From NCBI RefSeq assembly GCF_003550175.1, contig NZ_QXDF01000001.1, positions 644,501 through 708,500 on the forward strand: 64,000 nucleotides of DNA, read 5' to 3'. Origin of the DNA: Dichotomicrobium thermohalophilum. Its GTDB lineage: Bacteria > Pseudomonadota > Alphaproteobacteria > Rhizobiales > Rhodomicrobiaceae. Positions 55,286-64,000 of the stretch are shown here, one piece after another. Position numbers and translations under genes: made by a program. The notes beneath the pieces were generated by a model. That model saw nothing but the letters and a program-made list of their open reading frames with translations. It searched no databases and was not told the origin of the DNA. Numbering within the stretch: position 1 is the stretch's first letter; each line of letters starts with the position of its first letter.

Positions 55286-55840
55286 TCAGCTCCGCATCTT
55301 ACCGAAAATCCAGTCCAGCGAGACCGCGCCCGGCCCGCGCACAACCAGATAGAGCAACGGGAACGACCACATCAGCCGCTGGTCGGAGATGGGCGCGTTG
55401 GGCAAGCGGTCGAAGAACGAGCCGATGGTCTCGGCGTCAACCGCGTGCGCTGTGATGTCGACATAGGTCATCACGGCGATGAAAGCGATCATGCCGAGCG
55501 CCGCAGCGCGCGTGAACAGCCCGACGACAATCAGAATGGGCAGGATGAACTCGGCATATGTTCCCGCCCATACGATCAGGCCGTAAGGGAAGAACGCGAT
55601 CTGCGAGATGTCGTAGCCGACCGACTCGGTCATCTTCGGCAGGATTTGCGCATAGGCGCCGGTCGACGGGATCAGCGAGCCGGGAAAGCCCGCACCGACC
55701 TTGGTGAGCGCCGAATTCAGGAAATAGAACAGCAGCACACTGGCGAAGATCAGCCGCGCCGCCAGCCCCAGAAACCAGTCTTCGAGCAGACGCTGCAGAC
55801 CCCAGAAGATGCCGTTATACAAATTGATCAAGGCAGACAT
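55286..55840 (-). CDS. DoxX family membrane protein of the bufferin operon
   Basis: 184 residues, four membrane helices (about 24-44, 80-100, 105-130, 158-175) with LLEDWFLGLAARLIFASVLLFYF, PYGLIVWAGTYAEFILPILIVVGLFTR and RLMWSFPLLYLVVRGPG in parts. DoxX/DoxD-like proteins accompany DUF692-DUF2282 genes in many copper- and gold-responsive clusters (gigT in Cupriavidus, as I recall). Likely role in electron transfer or membrane association of the pathway. 54 bp downstream of the DUF2063 gene. Confidence 0.87.
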   Translation of the reverse strand: MSALINLYNGIFWGLQRLLEDWFLGLAARLIFASVLLFYFLNSALTKVGAGFPGSLIPSTGAYAQILPKMTESVGYDISQIAFFPYGLIVWAGTYAEFILPILIVVGLFTRAAALGMIAFIAVMTYVDITAHAVDAETIGSFFDRLPNAPISDQRLMWSFPLLYLVVRGPGAVSLDWIFGKMRS

Positions 55841-55894
55841 GATTTTTTCCCCCGTGAATGCCCGACGCCGGCGGCCGACATCGGCTAAAGTCGT

Positions 55895-56659
55895 CTAGTT
55901 TCGGTATCCCACGATGACACCGGCGTCGATCAGCCCGGCGATGTTCCCCGCAAGGTCAAAGCGCTCATCTGCCGAAGCGGCCTGCGTTGCGGCCTCGTCC
56001 AGCGTTTTGCCGCTGCTGAGAGCCGTGATGAACGCCGCTGCGCCGGGCGGCAGCCGCCGGACCTCGACGGTCATCTCGGGCCGCGCGATCATCGCATCCT
56101 GAGCCTCGGGGCTGACGGGGCGGACCTCCTCGTCAAAGGTATTCGTCTCCCAGATCGAAACGATCGGGTAGGGCGAAGGTACGATCGTCAGCGACGGGTG
56201 CAGCGAGAGCGTGAGCGCGGCGACCTGTTCCGCCAGCACGCCCGCGAAATCTTCCGCGCGCAGCGGCGTGGCGTCGGCGGCGTGATAGGCGGTGTGCCGC
56301 GCCCATTCCATCCGCGCGACGTCGGGCAGATAGGGCACGTCCGCGACGGGCGGAAATCCGGCGAGAAAGTCGGGAAAGCCGCTGCCGTACGCCAGGATCA
56401 TTGCCGAGCGCGGCGGCTCCTGCTCGACGTAGACTTTCGCCATCGCCCGGAAGAACTCTTCGCCGACGAGCCGCTGCACGACGGGATACCGCCCGGCCAC
56501 AACGTCGATGAGACTGGCGTAGAAGTTGTTGCGGTAGACGTTGAAGCGGCGCGTGGGCTGATCGGCGCTGTGGCTCGTCACGCCCTGCGGCAACGCGTGA
56601 TCGGCGCGCCGGACGGCCTCAGCGAAGCTATCTTGCGTCTCAGTGAAGCGCGGCATCAT
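55895..56659 (-). CDS. bufC: DUF2063 protein, BufC-type partner of the DUF692 oxidase
   Basis: 254 residues from ATG 56659 with GGAG upstream; the ATG lies inside the end of the DUF692 gene (20-base overlap). N-terminal DUF2063: [50 protein letters not shown] in parts, [36 protein letters not shown]. The DUF2063 half recruits the precursor peptide to the DUF692 enzyme in bufferin systems; the C-terminal half is variable. Function by family and gene order. Confidence 0.88.
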   Translation of the reverse strand: MMPRFTETQDSFAEAVRRADHALPQGVTSHSADQPTRRFNVYRNNFYASLIDVVAGRYPVVQRLVGEEFFRAMAKVYVEQEPPRSAMILAYGSGFPDFLAGFPPVADVPYLPDVARMEWARHTAYHAADATPLRAEDFAGVLAEQVAALTLSLHPSLTIVPSPYPIVSIWETNTFDEEVRPVSPEAQDAMIARPEMTVEVRRLPPGAAAFITALSSGKTLDEAATQAASADERFDLAGNIAGLIDAGVIVGYRN

Positions 56660-57542
56660 TGCTCCGCCGGTCTCGCATGATCCGCTCAGCGCGCTGCGCT
56701 TCGGCGAACAGCGTCGGCCAGTCCGGGATGTCATTGTCCCACTCTACGAGCGTCGGGCATTGGCCGCGCCGTGCGATCAACCGGCGGTAGAGCGCCCAGA
56801 CCGCATCATCCACATCGCGCCCATGATCGTCGATCAGTAGCGGTTCGCCGGCGTCGTCCTCCTGCTCGGCATGCCCGCCGAGATGGATTTCGCCGACATG
56901 TTCGATCGGGAACGCGTCGATATAGGCTGCCGGATCGTAGTTGTGATTGGTCGCGCCGACATACACGTTGTTCACATCAAGCAGCAGGCCGCAGCCGGTG
57001 CGCCGAGCGATTTCTCCTAGAAATTCGATCTCGCTCATCTCCGACTGCGCGAACTCGACGTAAGTAGACGGGTTCTCCAGCAGAATTTGGCGCCCTGTGA
57101 CGCTCTGGATCTCGTCGATATGCTCACAAACGCGCTGCAGCGTCTCCCGTGTGTACGGCAGCGGCAGCAGATCGTTGAAGAAGATATCGTCATGCGTCGA
57201 CCAGGCCAGATGCTCAGAAAACAGGCCCGGCTGATAGCGGTCGATCAGCCCCTTGACCCGTGCCAGATGGTCCTGATCCAGCGGGCCGTCGGAGCCGATC
57301 GACAGGCCGACGCCGTGCAGTGAAAGGGGATACAACTCGCGGATCCGGGTCAGGTAGGCGTGCGGTGGACCGCCAGCGCCCATATAGTTCTCCGGATGCA
57401 CCTCGAACCAGCCAATGTCCGGCTGTGTTTCGAGGATGTCGGCATAGTGCTCGGCCTTGAGACCGACCCCGGCCCGGGCCGGGATCGGATCAGGTGCGAA
57501 CACGGCCGATCTGTCATGCGCATGGGGTGTCAGCGCCGACAT
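56640..57542 (-). CDS. bufB: DUF692 multinuclear non-heme iron oxidase (BufB-type)
   Basis: 300 residues. TIM-barrel iron enzyme of the MbnB/TglH/BufB superfamily, which modifies cysteines of a peptide. Metal-binding motifs are seen in order: [60 protein letters not shown] and LVEWDNDIP. The precursor gene lies 32 bp upstream and the DUF2063 partner overlaps the end. In characterised bufferins the enzyme turns cysteines to thiooxazoles that bind copper. Complete sequence. Confidence 0.93.
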   Translation of the reverse strand: MSALTPHAHDRSAVFAPDPIPARAGVGLKAEHYADILETQPDIGWFEVHPENYMGAGGPPHAYLTRIRELYPLSLHGVGLSIGSDGPLDQDHLARVKGLIDRYQPGLFSEHLAWSTHDDIFFNDLLPLPYTRETLQRVCEHIDEIQSVTGRQILLENPSTYVEFAQSEMSEIEFLGEIARRTGCGLLLDVNNVYVGATNHNYDPAAYIDAFPIEHVGEIHLGGHAEQEDDAGEPLLIDDHGRDVDDAVWALYRRLIARRGQCPTLVEWDNDIPDWPTLFAEAQRAERIMRDRRSNDAALH

Positions 57543-57574
57543 GAGCCGTCTCCCTTTCGCATTGGCGCAATCTC

Positions 57575-57913
57575 TTAGCTTTCCTGCGGCAGGTCGCGAT
57601 CCAGCGGCTCGAGGCTGCCCACGCGATCACCGGGAAGCTCGACTTCCTGGTCCTTATTGACAAGGTATGGCGTGCTGCTCTCGCAGGTTCCCTTCTTTAC
57701 CAGGGTCCAGGCGTTGCCCTGATAGTCCACCGTGGAGGTGCCGGCGCAGGTTGTGCCCGGGCCAGCGGCGCAGTCGTTCTCGCCGGCCAGGGAAACGCCG
57801 TAACATTTCACGGCTTCCTGCGCGTCGGCAGGCCCTGTCTGCGCGGTCATGGTCAGCGCCGTGGCGAAGGCGCCGGCGACGGCCAGGGTCGAAGCGGTTG
57901 TCGTCTTGTTCAT
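57575..57913 (-). CDS. bufA: DUF2282 bufferin-type precursor protein
   Basis: 112 residues from ATG 57913 (the frame is open to 58003). Signal peptide about 1-31 ([19 protein letters not shown]... ending ADA). The core has four cysteines: [16 protein letters not shown] (C37, C48), [16 protein letters not shown] (C56) and GTCES (C77), the DUF2282 signature. The tail after residue 80 is acidic and unusually long for the family. By homology it is the RiPP that the DUF692-DUF2063 pair modifies and exports to capture copper. Upstream, between it and gltB, no clear ECF promoter could be assigned. Confidence 0.9.
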   Translation of the reverse strand: MNKTTTASTLAVAGAFATALTMTAQTGPADAQEAVKCYGVSLAGENDCAAGPGTTCAGTSTVDYQGNAWTLVKKGTCESSTPYLVNKDQEVELPGDRVGSLEPLDRDLPQES

Positions 57914-58203
57914 GGTCGGGTCCTCATCCAGATTGGTATCGCTTGTGCATCCTGCGGGCTCCATCGCCGAGGAAGTGCCGGTGACGGCGTCCGCATGTTT
58001 CAAAGCCTAGGCGAATTGCATCGCCCTTTCAGCCAACATTGGGACACATCCGTTCAAAACGGGGTGATGTGATGCTTATTTCATTGCGGGTTTAAGAACG
58101 CTTGATAACGCCCTGTTTCGGCCCGCCGTGTGCATTCGGCTTGTGCTCGGGGCAAAAATCTGTCAACTTTGCGGCTGATAGGGCAGGAGTGCTGTCCTTG
58201 TCG
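57914..58203. other. Divergent intergenic region, bufA to gltB leader
   Basis: 290 bases without a convincing gene. It should contain the promoter of the bufferin operon (leftward) and of gltBD (rightward). Open frames on both strands here are arginine-rich shadows. I looked for ECF-type and CueR-type elements and could not name one with confidence. Confidence 0.4.
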
Positions 58204-58421
58204 TGTCGCGTCTGCGCCTACGAACGCCGCAGCGCGACAGGCGCACCGGGGTCGAATGCGCCACCATGACGCGCACCGGCACCCGGGTAGAGAACCCGGA
58301 AAAGGATCCGCCGCATTGTCCTGCTTCGGCAGGGCACGAAGCGGGTGGAAAACCCGCCGAAACCGGCTGCGGGACCGGGAGGGGACGAAGCGATGGCGTG
58401 TCGAAAACCTAAACCATGCCT
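58204..58421 (+). promoter_or_regulatory. Run of hairpins upstream of gltB, possible structured RNA leader
   Basis: In order: TGTCGCG(t)CTGCG...CGCAGCGCGACA (58204-58239, 12 pairs, one bulge, 11-base loop); directly adjoining GGCGCA...TGCGCC (58240-58262); CCGGGT-AGAGA-ACCCGG (58283-58299); TGTCCTGC-TTCG-GCAGGGCA (58317-58336), an 8-bp stem with a C(UUCG)G tetraloop; GCGGGT-GGAAA-ACCCGC (58341-58357); a weaker GGCGTG...CATGCC (58396-58421). It ends 135 bases before the gltB start. No riboswitch class I know matches. Could equally be a small RNA; direction is assumed from gltB. Confidence 0.4.
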
Positions 58422-58556
58422 GAGGCGGGCGCTGGTGATTGGAAAGCGCTCGCTGATCGTTCTCGCCGGGGCGGCGGCAGCGACACATCCCGCCACGTCC
58501 GGCTGACGCCACACATCCGACATCATCGACAACGCGAACAGGGGACTCGGAAGTCA

Positions 58557-61500
58557 GTGACCAAGCCGAACGCGACGACCGCGCGCGCCAGCCTCAATCG
58601 GCCATCCCGCGCTCAGGGCCTGTACCACCCCGACCGCGAGCACGATGCCTGCGGTATCGGTTTCGTGGTGAACATGAATGACGTGCGCAGCCACGAGATC
58701 ATTCAGAAAGGTCTGAAGATCCTGTGCAACCTGGAGCATCGCGGGGCCGTCGGCGCGGACCCGAAAGCCGGTGACGGCTGCGGCATCCTGATCCAGATGC
58801 CGGACGGGTTCCTGCGCGGTGTGGCCGCCGACCATGGGGTAACACTGCCCGAGCCGGGCGCATATGCGGTCGGTCAGGTGTTCCTGCCCAAGAAGCCGGA
58901 AGCGCGCGCTTACTACATGTCGCTGATCGAGCGCGTGATTCGCGAGGAGGATCAGGAACTCCTGTTCTGGCGCGACGTGCCGGTCGACAACTCCGACCTC
59001 GGCTATTCTGTGCTGCCGACCGAGCCGCACATGGCGCAGGTGTTTATCAAGCGCGGGCCGAACACCCAGGACACGACCGCGTTCGAGCTGCGCCTGTTCG
59101 TCATCCGCCGTGTGATCGAACTGACGGTCATGCGCGAGCAGCCGGACGGGCATGAGGATTTCTACATCCCGTCGCTGTCCTCGCAGACGCTGAACTACAA
59201 GGGCATGCTGCTCGCGCCGCAGCTTGCCGAGTATTACCTCGACCTGCAGGACGAGCGGATGGTCTCGGCGATGGCGCTGGTGCATCAGCGCTTCTCGACC
59301 AACACGTTCCCCTCCTGGGGGCTGGCGCATCCGTTCCGCATGATCTGCCACAACGGCGAGATCAACACGCTGCGCGGCAATATCAACTGGATGGCGGCGC
59401 GCCAGGCGGCGATGACGTCGGATGTGTTCGGCGCCGACCTTGATCGCCTGTGGCCGCTGATCCCCGAAGGCCAGTCCGACAGCGCCTGCTTCGACAACGC
59501 GCTGGAGTTGCTGGTGCGTGCGGGCTATTCGCTCGTCCACGCGATGATGCTGCTGATCCCGGAGGCGTGGGCGGGCAACCCGCTCATGGATGACAAGCGC
59601 CGCGCCTTTTATGAGTACTATGCCGCGCTGATGGAACCTTGGGACGGTCCGGCGGCGGTGGCCTTCACCGATGGCCGCCAGATCGGCGCGACGCTGGACC
59701 GTAACGGGCTGCGCCCCGCGCGCTACGTCGTCACCAGCGAGGACGAGGTGATCCTGTCGTCCGAAGTCGGCGTGTTGCCGGTGCCCGAAGAGAGCATCGT
59801 GCACAAGTGGCGGCTTCAGCCGGGCCGGATGCTGCTGATCGACCTCGACAAGAAGCGCATCGTCTCTGACGAGGAAATCAAGGCGGAGCTGGCGGGCGAG
59901 CATCCCTATCAGCGCTGGCTGGATCAGGGACAGATCCAGGTGGAGAACCTTCCCGAAGTCGAGCCGCGCCGGGAGCATCAAGGCTCGAACGTGGCGCTGC
60001 TCGATCGTCAGCAGGCCTTCGGCTACACCGAGGAAAGCTGGCGCGTCATCATGGCGCCAATGGTGCAAGCCGGCGAGGAACCGGTCGGCTCGATGGGAAC
60101 GGATACGCCTGTCTCCACGCTGTCCAACCGGCCGAAGCTGCTGCACACCTACTTCAAGCAGAACTTCGCACAGGTCACGAACCCGCCGATCGACCCGATC
60201 CGCGAAGAGCTGGTGATGTCGTTGGTGTCCTTCATCGGGCCGCGGCCGAACCTGCTTGATCCGCAGGCGATGGTCGGCATGAAGCGGCTGGAGGTCGGCC
60301 AGCCAATCCTTACCGACGAGAAGCTGGAGCGCATTCGCCAAATTGGTGACGTCGCCGGCAACGATTTCCGCACCGTCACACTCGACATGACCTATCCGGT
60401 CGAGAACGGCGCTGACGGTATGGAAGCCGCCATCGACGCGCTGTGCGCCGAAGCGGAGCAGAGCGTGCAGGACGGCTACAACATTGTCATCCTGTCGGAC
60501 CGTAACGTCTCGCCCTCGCGCGTTGCGATACCGGCGCTGCTGGCGACTTCGGCGGTGCATCATCACCTGATCCGAAAGGGTCTGCGCACGACTGTCGGAA
60601 TCGTCGTCGAGACGGGCGAAGCGCATGAGGTGCACCAGTTCTGCACGCTGGCAGGCTATGGCGCAGAAGCGATCAACCCTTATCTCGCCTTCGAGACGAT
60701 CCGCGAGAACCTCGACGAGTTCGAGGGCGAAATCTCCGAGGACGACGCCATCCACCGCTACATCAAGGCGATCGACAAGGGCATCCTGAAGGTCATGTCC
60801 AAGATGGGCATCTCGACCTATCAGTCCTATTGCGGCGCCCAGATCTTTGACGCGGTGGGTCTGCAGAGCGAGTTCCTGGAGAAATACTTTTTTGGCACGC
60901 AGGGCCTGATCGAGGGCGTTGGGCTGCCCGAAATCGCCGAGGAAACGATCAGGCGCCACCAGCGCGCCTTCAGCGACGATCCGGTTCTGCGCGGCGCGCT
61001 GGATGTCGGCGGCGAATACGCCGTGCGCGTGCGCGGTGAGACGCACGCCTGGCGCGCGGAGGTCGTCGCCGACCTGCAGCACGCGGTGCGCGGCAACCTG
61101 CCGGACAAGTACCGGGAATACGCCAAGCGCATCAACGAGCAGAACGAGCAGCTTCTGACACTGCGCGGCTTGTTCCGAATCCGCACGGCGGAGGAAATGG
61201 GGCGCAAGCCCGTGCCGCTGGAGGAGGTCGAACCAGCCAAGGAGATCGTCAAGCGCTTCGCCACCGGCGCGATGTCGTTCGGCTCGATCAGCCGCGAGGC
61301 GCACACGACGCTGGCGATCGGCATGAACCGCATCGGCGGGCGCTCGAACACGGGCGAAGGCGGTGAGGAGGCCGACCGCTTCAAGCCCATGCCCAATGGC
61401 GATTCCATGCGCTCGGCGATCAAGCAGGTCGCTTCGGGCCGCTTCGGCGTGACGACGGAATACCTCGTCAACTCCGACGCCATGCAGATCAAGATGGTGC

Positions 61501-63269
61501 AGGGCGCCAAGCCGGGCGAGGGCGGTCAGCTTCCTGGTCACAAGGTGGACGCGACCATCGCCAAGGTGCGGCACTCGACGCCGGGCGTGGGCCTCATCTC
61601 GCCGCCGCCGCACCACGATATCTACTCGATCGAGGACCTCGCGCAGCTCATCTTCGATCTGAAGAATGTGAACCCGGACGGTCAGGTGAGCGTGAAGCTC
61701 GGCTCCGAGATCGGCGTCGGGACGGTCGCCGCCGGCGTGTCGAAGGCGGGCGCGGATCACGTGACGGTTGCCGGCTTCGAGGGCGGTACGGGCGCCAGCC
61801 CGCTGACCTCGATCAAGCACGCGGGCAGCCCCTGGGAACTGGGCCTGGCCGAGACGCAGCAGACGCTCGTCGTCAACAATCTGCGCAGCCGCATCGCGGT
61901 GCAGGTGGATGGCGGCTTCCGCACAGGGCGCGACGTTGCCATCGGCGCGCTGCTCGGGGCCGACGATTTCGGCTTCGCCACTGCCCCGCTCATCGCCATC
62001 GGCTGCATCATGATGCGCAAGTGTCATCTGAACACCTGCCCGGTGGGCGTGGCCACGCAGGACCCGGTTCTGCGCAAACGCTTCAAGGGGCAGCCGGAGC
62101 ATGTGGTCAACTACTTCTTCTTCGTCGCAGAGGAGGTGCGCGAGCTGATGGCCCAGATGGGCTTCCGTACCTTTGACGAGATGATCGGCAAGACCGAGTT
62201 CATCGACGTCGAGCGCGCCGTGGACCATTGGAAGGCCCATGGCCTCGATCTGTCGAAGCTGCTGCACATGCCGCCGGTGAAGGAGGACAGCGAACGCTAC
62301 AACTCCGAGCCCCAGCCGGACCGCCTGGCCACGGTGCTGGACCGCAAGCTTATCAAGCTGGCGCAGCCGGCGATTGAGCGTAAGGAGCCGGTGAAGCTGG
62401 AGCTGCCGATCCACAACACGGATCGGACGACTGGCGCGATGCTCTCCGGCGAGATCGCCAAGCGCTACGGCCACGAAGGCCTGCCGGAGGACACCATCTG
62501 GATAACGTTCAACGGCACGGCGGGCCAGAGTTTCGGCGCCTGGGGCGCGGCCGGCTTAACGCTCGACCTGATCGGCGACGCCAACGACTACGTGGGCAAG
62601 GGCCTGTCTGGCGGCAAGCTGATCGTTCGCCCAACGCCGCGCTCAGGCATCGTGCCGGAAGAGAGCATCATTGTCGGCAACACCGTGCTCTACGGCGCGA
62701 TCACGGGGGAGTGCTATTTCCGCGGCATCGCCGGCGAGCGCTTTGCCGTGCGCAATTCGGGCGCGACAGCGGTCATTGAAGGCGTGGGCGATCATGGCTG
62801 TGAATACATGACCGGCGGCGTGGTCTGCGTGATTGGGCCGACCGGGCGGAACTTCGCAGCCGGCATGTCCGGCGGTATCGCCTACGTTCTCGATGAGGAC
62901 GGAGACTTCGAGCGCCGCTGTAACCTTGCCATGGTCGATCTGGAGCCGGTCCCGGCCGAGGACGAGGCCGTCAAGACCTTCAGCCACAAATACGCCCAGC
63001 TCGAAGAACGTCACGGCGTGGTGAAGGTCGGCCATCACCTTAGCGATATGGACGAGCGACGCTTGCGCACGCTGATCGAGAACCACCGGCGCTACACCGG
63101 GTCGGAGCGGGCCAAGCACATCCTGGAAAACTGGGATGCCTACCGGCCGAAGTTCGTGAAGGTCATGCCGATGGAGTATCGCCGCGCGCTGGAAGAGATG
63201 CAGCAGAGGATGGAAGAGGACACCACGGGTCTGGATGTCCTGGAAATCGGTATGCGCAGCGCGGAGTAA
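58557..63269 (+). CDS. gltB: Glutamate synthase large subunit
   Basis: 1,570 residues from GTG 58557 with GGAAG upstream; the frame is open to 58416 but that part covers the leader. Domains: class II glutamine amidotransferase beginning after a propeptide at [15 protein letters not shown] (mature Cys1), central domain, FMN synthase domain with [17 protein letters not shown], the 3Fe-4S site [18 protein letters not shown], and a C-terminal GXGXG beta-helix ([20 protein letters not shown]). It moves the amide of glutamine to 2-oxoglutarate with electrons from the small subunit. gltD follows by 58 bp. With glnK-amtB in the same window it covers ammonium assimilation. Confidence 0.98.
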   Translation: MTKPNATTARASLNRPSRAQGLYHPDREHDACGIGFVVNMNDVRSHEIIQKGLKILCNLEHRGAVGADPKAGDGCGILIQMPDGFLRGVAADHGVTLPEPGAYAVGQVFLPKKPEARAYYMSLIERVIREEDQELLFWRDVPVDNSDLGYSVLPTEPHMAQVFIKRGPNTQDTTAFELRLFVIRRVIELTVMREQPDGHEDFYIPSLSSQTLNYKGMLLAPQLAEYYLDLQDERMVSAMALVHQRFSTNTFPSWGLAHPFRMICHNGEINTLRGNINWMAARQAAMTSDVFGADLDRLWPLIPEGQSDSACFDNALELLVRAGYSLVHAMMLLIPEAWAGNPLMDDKRRAFYEYYAALMEPWDGPAAVAFTDGRQIGATLDRNGLRPARYVVTSEDEVILSSEVGVLPVPEESIVHKWRLQPGRMLLIDLDKKRIVSDEEIKAELAGEHPYQRWLDQGQIQVENLPEVEPRREHQGSNVALLDRQQAFGYTEESWRVIMAPMVQAGEEPVGSMGTDTPVSTLSNRPKLLHTYFKQNFAQVTNPPIDPIREELVMSLVSFIGPRPNLLDPQAMVGMKRLEVGQPILTDEKLERIRQIGDVAGNDFRTVTLDMTYPVENGADGMEAAIDALCAEAEQSVQDGYNIVILSDRNVSPSRVAIPALLATSAVHHHLIRKGLRTTVGIVVETGEAHEVHQFCTLAGYGAEAINPYLAFETIRENLDEFEGEISEDDAIHRYIKAIDKGILKVMSKMGISTYQSYCGAQIFDAVGLQSEFLEKYFFGTQGLIEGVGLPEIAEETIRRHQRAFSDDPVLRGALDVGGEYAVRVRGETHAWRAEVVADLQHAVRGNLPDKYREYAKRINEQNEQLLTLRGLFRIRTAEEMGRKPVPLEEVEPAKEIVKRFATGAMSFGSISREAHTTLAIGMNRIGGRSNTGEGGEEADRFKPMPNGDSMRSAIKQVASGRFGVTTEYLVNSDAMQIKMVQGAKPGEGGQLPGHKVDATIAKVRHSTPGVGLISPPPHHDIYSIEDLAQLIFDLKNVNPDGQVSVKLGSEIGVGTVAAGVSKAGADHVTVAGFEGGTGASPLTSIKHAGSPWELGLAETQQTLVVNNLRSRIAVQVDGGFRTGRDVAIGALLGADDFGFATAPLIAIGCIMMRKCHLNTCPVGVATQDPVLRKRFKGQPEHVVNYFFFVAEEVRELMAQMGFRTFDEMIGKTEFIDVERAVDHWKAHGLDLSKLLHMPPVKEDSERYNSEPQPDRLATVLDRKLIKLAQPAIERKEPVKLELPIHNTDRTTGAMLSGEIAKRYGHEGLPEDTIWITFNGTAGQSFGAWGAAGLTLDLIGDANDYVGKGLSGGKLIVRPTPRSGIVPEESIIVGNTVLYGAITGECYFRGIAGERFAVRNSGATAVIEGVGDHGCEYMTGGVVCVIGPTGRNFAAGMSGGIAYVLDEDGDFERRCNLAMVDLEPVPAEDEAVKTFSHKYAQLEERHGVVKVGHHLSDMDERRLRTLIENHRRYTGSERAKHILENWDAYRPKFVKVMPMEYRRALEEMQQRMEEDTTGLDVLEIGMRSAE

Positions 63270-63279
63270 CACGGCGGCC

Positions 63280-63298
63280 GCGCGGGGCAGTCCCGCGC
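63280..63298 (+). other. Hairpin in the gltB-gltD gap
   Basis: GCGCGGG-GCAGT-CCCGCGC, a 7-bp perfect stem between the two subunit genes, with no T-tract. More likely an mRNA processing or stability element that sets the subunit ratio than a terminator. Confidence 0.45.
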
Positions 63299-63327
63299 GC
63301 TGTCGCAACGCTTTAGGGGACGAATAG

Positions 63328-64000
63328 ATGGGAAAGGTTACGGGCTTTCTGGAAATCGACCGGCGCGATCTGGGCTATGAGCCGCCGGAGGAGCGGATCA
63401 AGACGTTCCGCGAATTCATCGTGCCGCTGCCGGAAGGTGAGACGCAGCGCCAGGCCGCGCGCTGCATGGATTGCGGCATCCCGTATTGCCACACGGGCTG
63501 CCCGGTCAATAACCAGATCCCGGACTGGAACGACCTCGTTTATCACGGCGATTGGGAAGAGGCGGCGCGCAACCTGCACTCCACCAACAACTTCCCGGAG
63601 GTGACCGGCCGCGTGTGCCCCGCGCCGTGCGAGGCCGCGTGCACGCTGAACCTTGAAGACGCCCCCGTCAGCATCAAGGCGATCGAAAAATCCATTGCCG
63701 ACAAGGCATTCGATGCCGGCTGGGTGACGCCTCAACCGCCGAGCCAAAAGACCGGCAAGCGCGTGGCCGTCATCGGCTCAGGGCCGGCGGGCATGGCCGC
63801 GGCCCAGCAACTGGCGCGCACCGGCCACGAGGTCCATGTCTATGAGCGTAACGCCCATCCCGGCGGGCTGATGCGCTACGGCATCCCGGACTTCAAGATG
63901 GAAAAATACATCGTCGAGCGCCGGGTCGCGCAGATGGAGGCCGAGGGGGTGGTGTTCCACTGCAACACCGAGGTCGGCAAGGACATCGGTGCCGATCAGC
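63328..64000 (+). CDS. gltD: Glutamate synthase small subunit (C-terminus outside window)
   Basis: The first 224 codons are visible. Flavoprotein that passes NADPH electrons to GltB. N-terminal 4Fe-4S region with [20 protein letters not shown] and [11 protein letters not shown], then the FAD motif [18 protein letters not shown], and [17 protein letters not shown], all standard GltD. ATG 63328 follows AGGGGACG. The rest lies beyond the right edge. Confidence 0.97.
   Translation, partial: MGKVTGFLEIDRRDLGYEPPEERIKTFREFIVPLPEGETQRQAARCMDCGIPYCHTGCPVNNQIPDWNDLVYHGDWEEAARNLHSTNNFPEVTGRVCPAPCEAACTLNLEDAPVSIKAIEKSIADKAFDAGWVTPQPPSQKTGKRVAVIGSGPAGMAAAQQLARTGHEVHVYERNAHPGGLMRYGIPDFKMEKYIVERRVAQMEAEGVVFHCNTEVGKDIGADQ

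Noticed and set aside
58283-58425. Cobalamin, c-di-GMP (GEMM) or SAM riboswitch in the gltB leader
   Set aside because: Only short look-alikes (GGGGACGAAGC, CCTAAACCAT, GAAACCGGC) were found; the order, spacing and B12 box or kink-turn required for these classes are missing.
58081-58512. Open frames of about 140 codons on the minus strand in the gltB leader
   Set aside because: Low-complexity R/P/S-rich translations; the region is better explained as leader with hairpins.
58554-62474. Very long minus-strand open frame opposite gltB (over 1,300 codons)
   Set aside because: It is the complement of gltB codons in a GC-rich gene; the translation is rich in R, H, D, A and lacks any domain, while gltB on the other strand is complete.

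Overview
The window reads as chromosomal DNA of a free-living, GC-rich alphaproteobacterium. The evidence is the cell-cycle regulator CtrA, a fused ATP sulfurylase/APS kinase relic, a PrdX-type prolyl-tRNA editing protein, DUF2842 and DUF3754 proteins, the cluster xseB-dxs-tlyA, and a methionine synthase reduced to its homocysteine half. I cannot fix the order from sequence alone; a Rhodospirillales-like lineage is a guess. There is no prophage, insertion sequence, rRNA operon or CRISPR array. Most of the window is ordinary housekeeping and metabolic gene content.

Layout. 1-1.2 kb: a DUF1007 protein (cut by the window edge) and a DedA membrane protein. 1.6-2.5 kb: a deleted, frameshifted remnant of a bifunctional sulfate-activation gene. 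2.5-6.6 kb: ctrA, a FliJ-like protein, two lipoproteins and an FlbD-like regulator lacking the sigma-54 contact loop. 6.7-8.7 kb: a glnK-amtB nitrogen operon with a sigma-54-type promoter and a clear terminator. 8.8-15.4 kb: TesB thioesterase, a UbiH-type hydroxylase, three related small secreted cysteine/arginine proteins, then a row of minus-strand genes (Trm112-like, LON-like, CnoX-like, prolyl-tRNA editing). 15.4-18.6 kb: a methionine-cycle operon, with a SahR-type ArsR/methyltransferase fusion, metF and the N-terminal half of MetH, headed by a perfect palindromic operator.

18.6-22.9 kb: small secreted protein, hypothetical membrane protein, polA and tRNA-Arg(CCG). 22.9-24.2 kb: two AT-rich unknown genes right behind the tRNA, probably acquired. 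24.3-28 kb: Tat-exported multicopper oxidase, membrane-anchored coiled coil, single-domain response regulator, PAS/Zn-cluster protein. 28-37 kb: aminopeptidase P, prmA, DUF3754, uvrD, ClC channel. 37-43 kb: AsmA-family giant, SDR, HDAC-family deacetylase. 43-49.5 kb: xseB-dxs-tlyA, ABC exporter, DUF2842, heme A synthase.

49.5-58 kb: helical periplasmic protein, a four-PAS hybrid histidine kinase with an A10 tract before its receiver, DUF3179 and TlpA proteins, a flavodoxin-like protein, and a bufferin-type RiPP operon (DUF2282 precursor, DUF692 oxidase, DUF2063 partner, DoxX) that fits copper stress. 58-64 kb: gltB and the start of gltD, preceded by a run of strong hairpins that may be a structured RNA leader. 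glnK-amtB and gltBD together cover ammonium uptake, its sensing, and assimilation into glutamate. The multicopper oxidase and bufferin operon suggest copper handling. The best candidates for something undescribed are the three-paralog secreted family (11.0-12.8 kb), the gltB leader, the loop-less FlbD-like protein and the slippery tract in the hybrid kinase.
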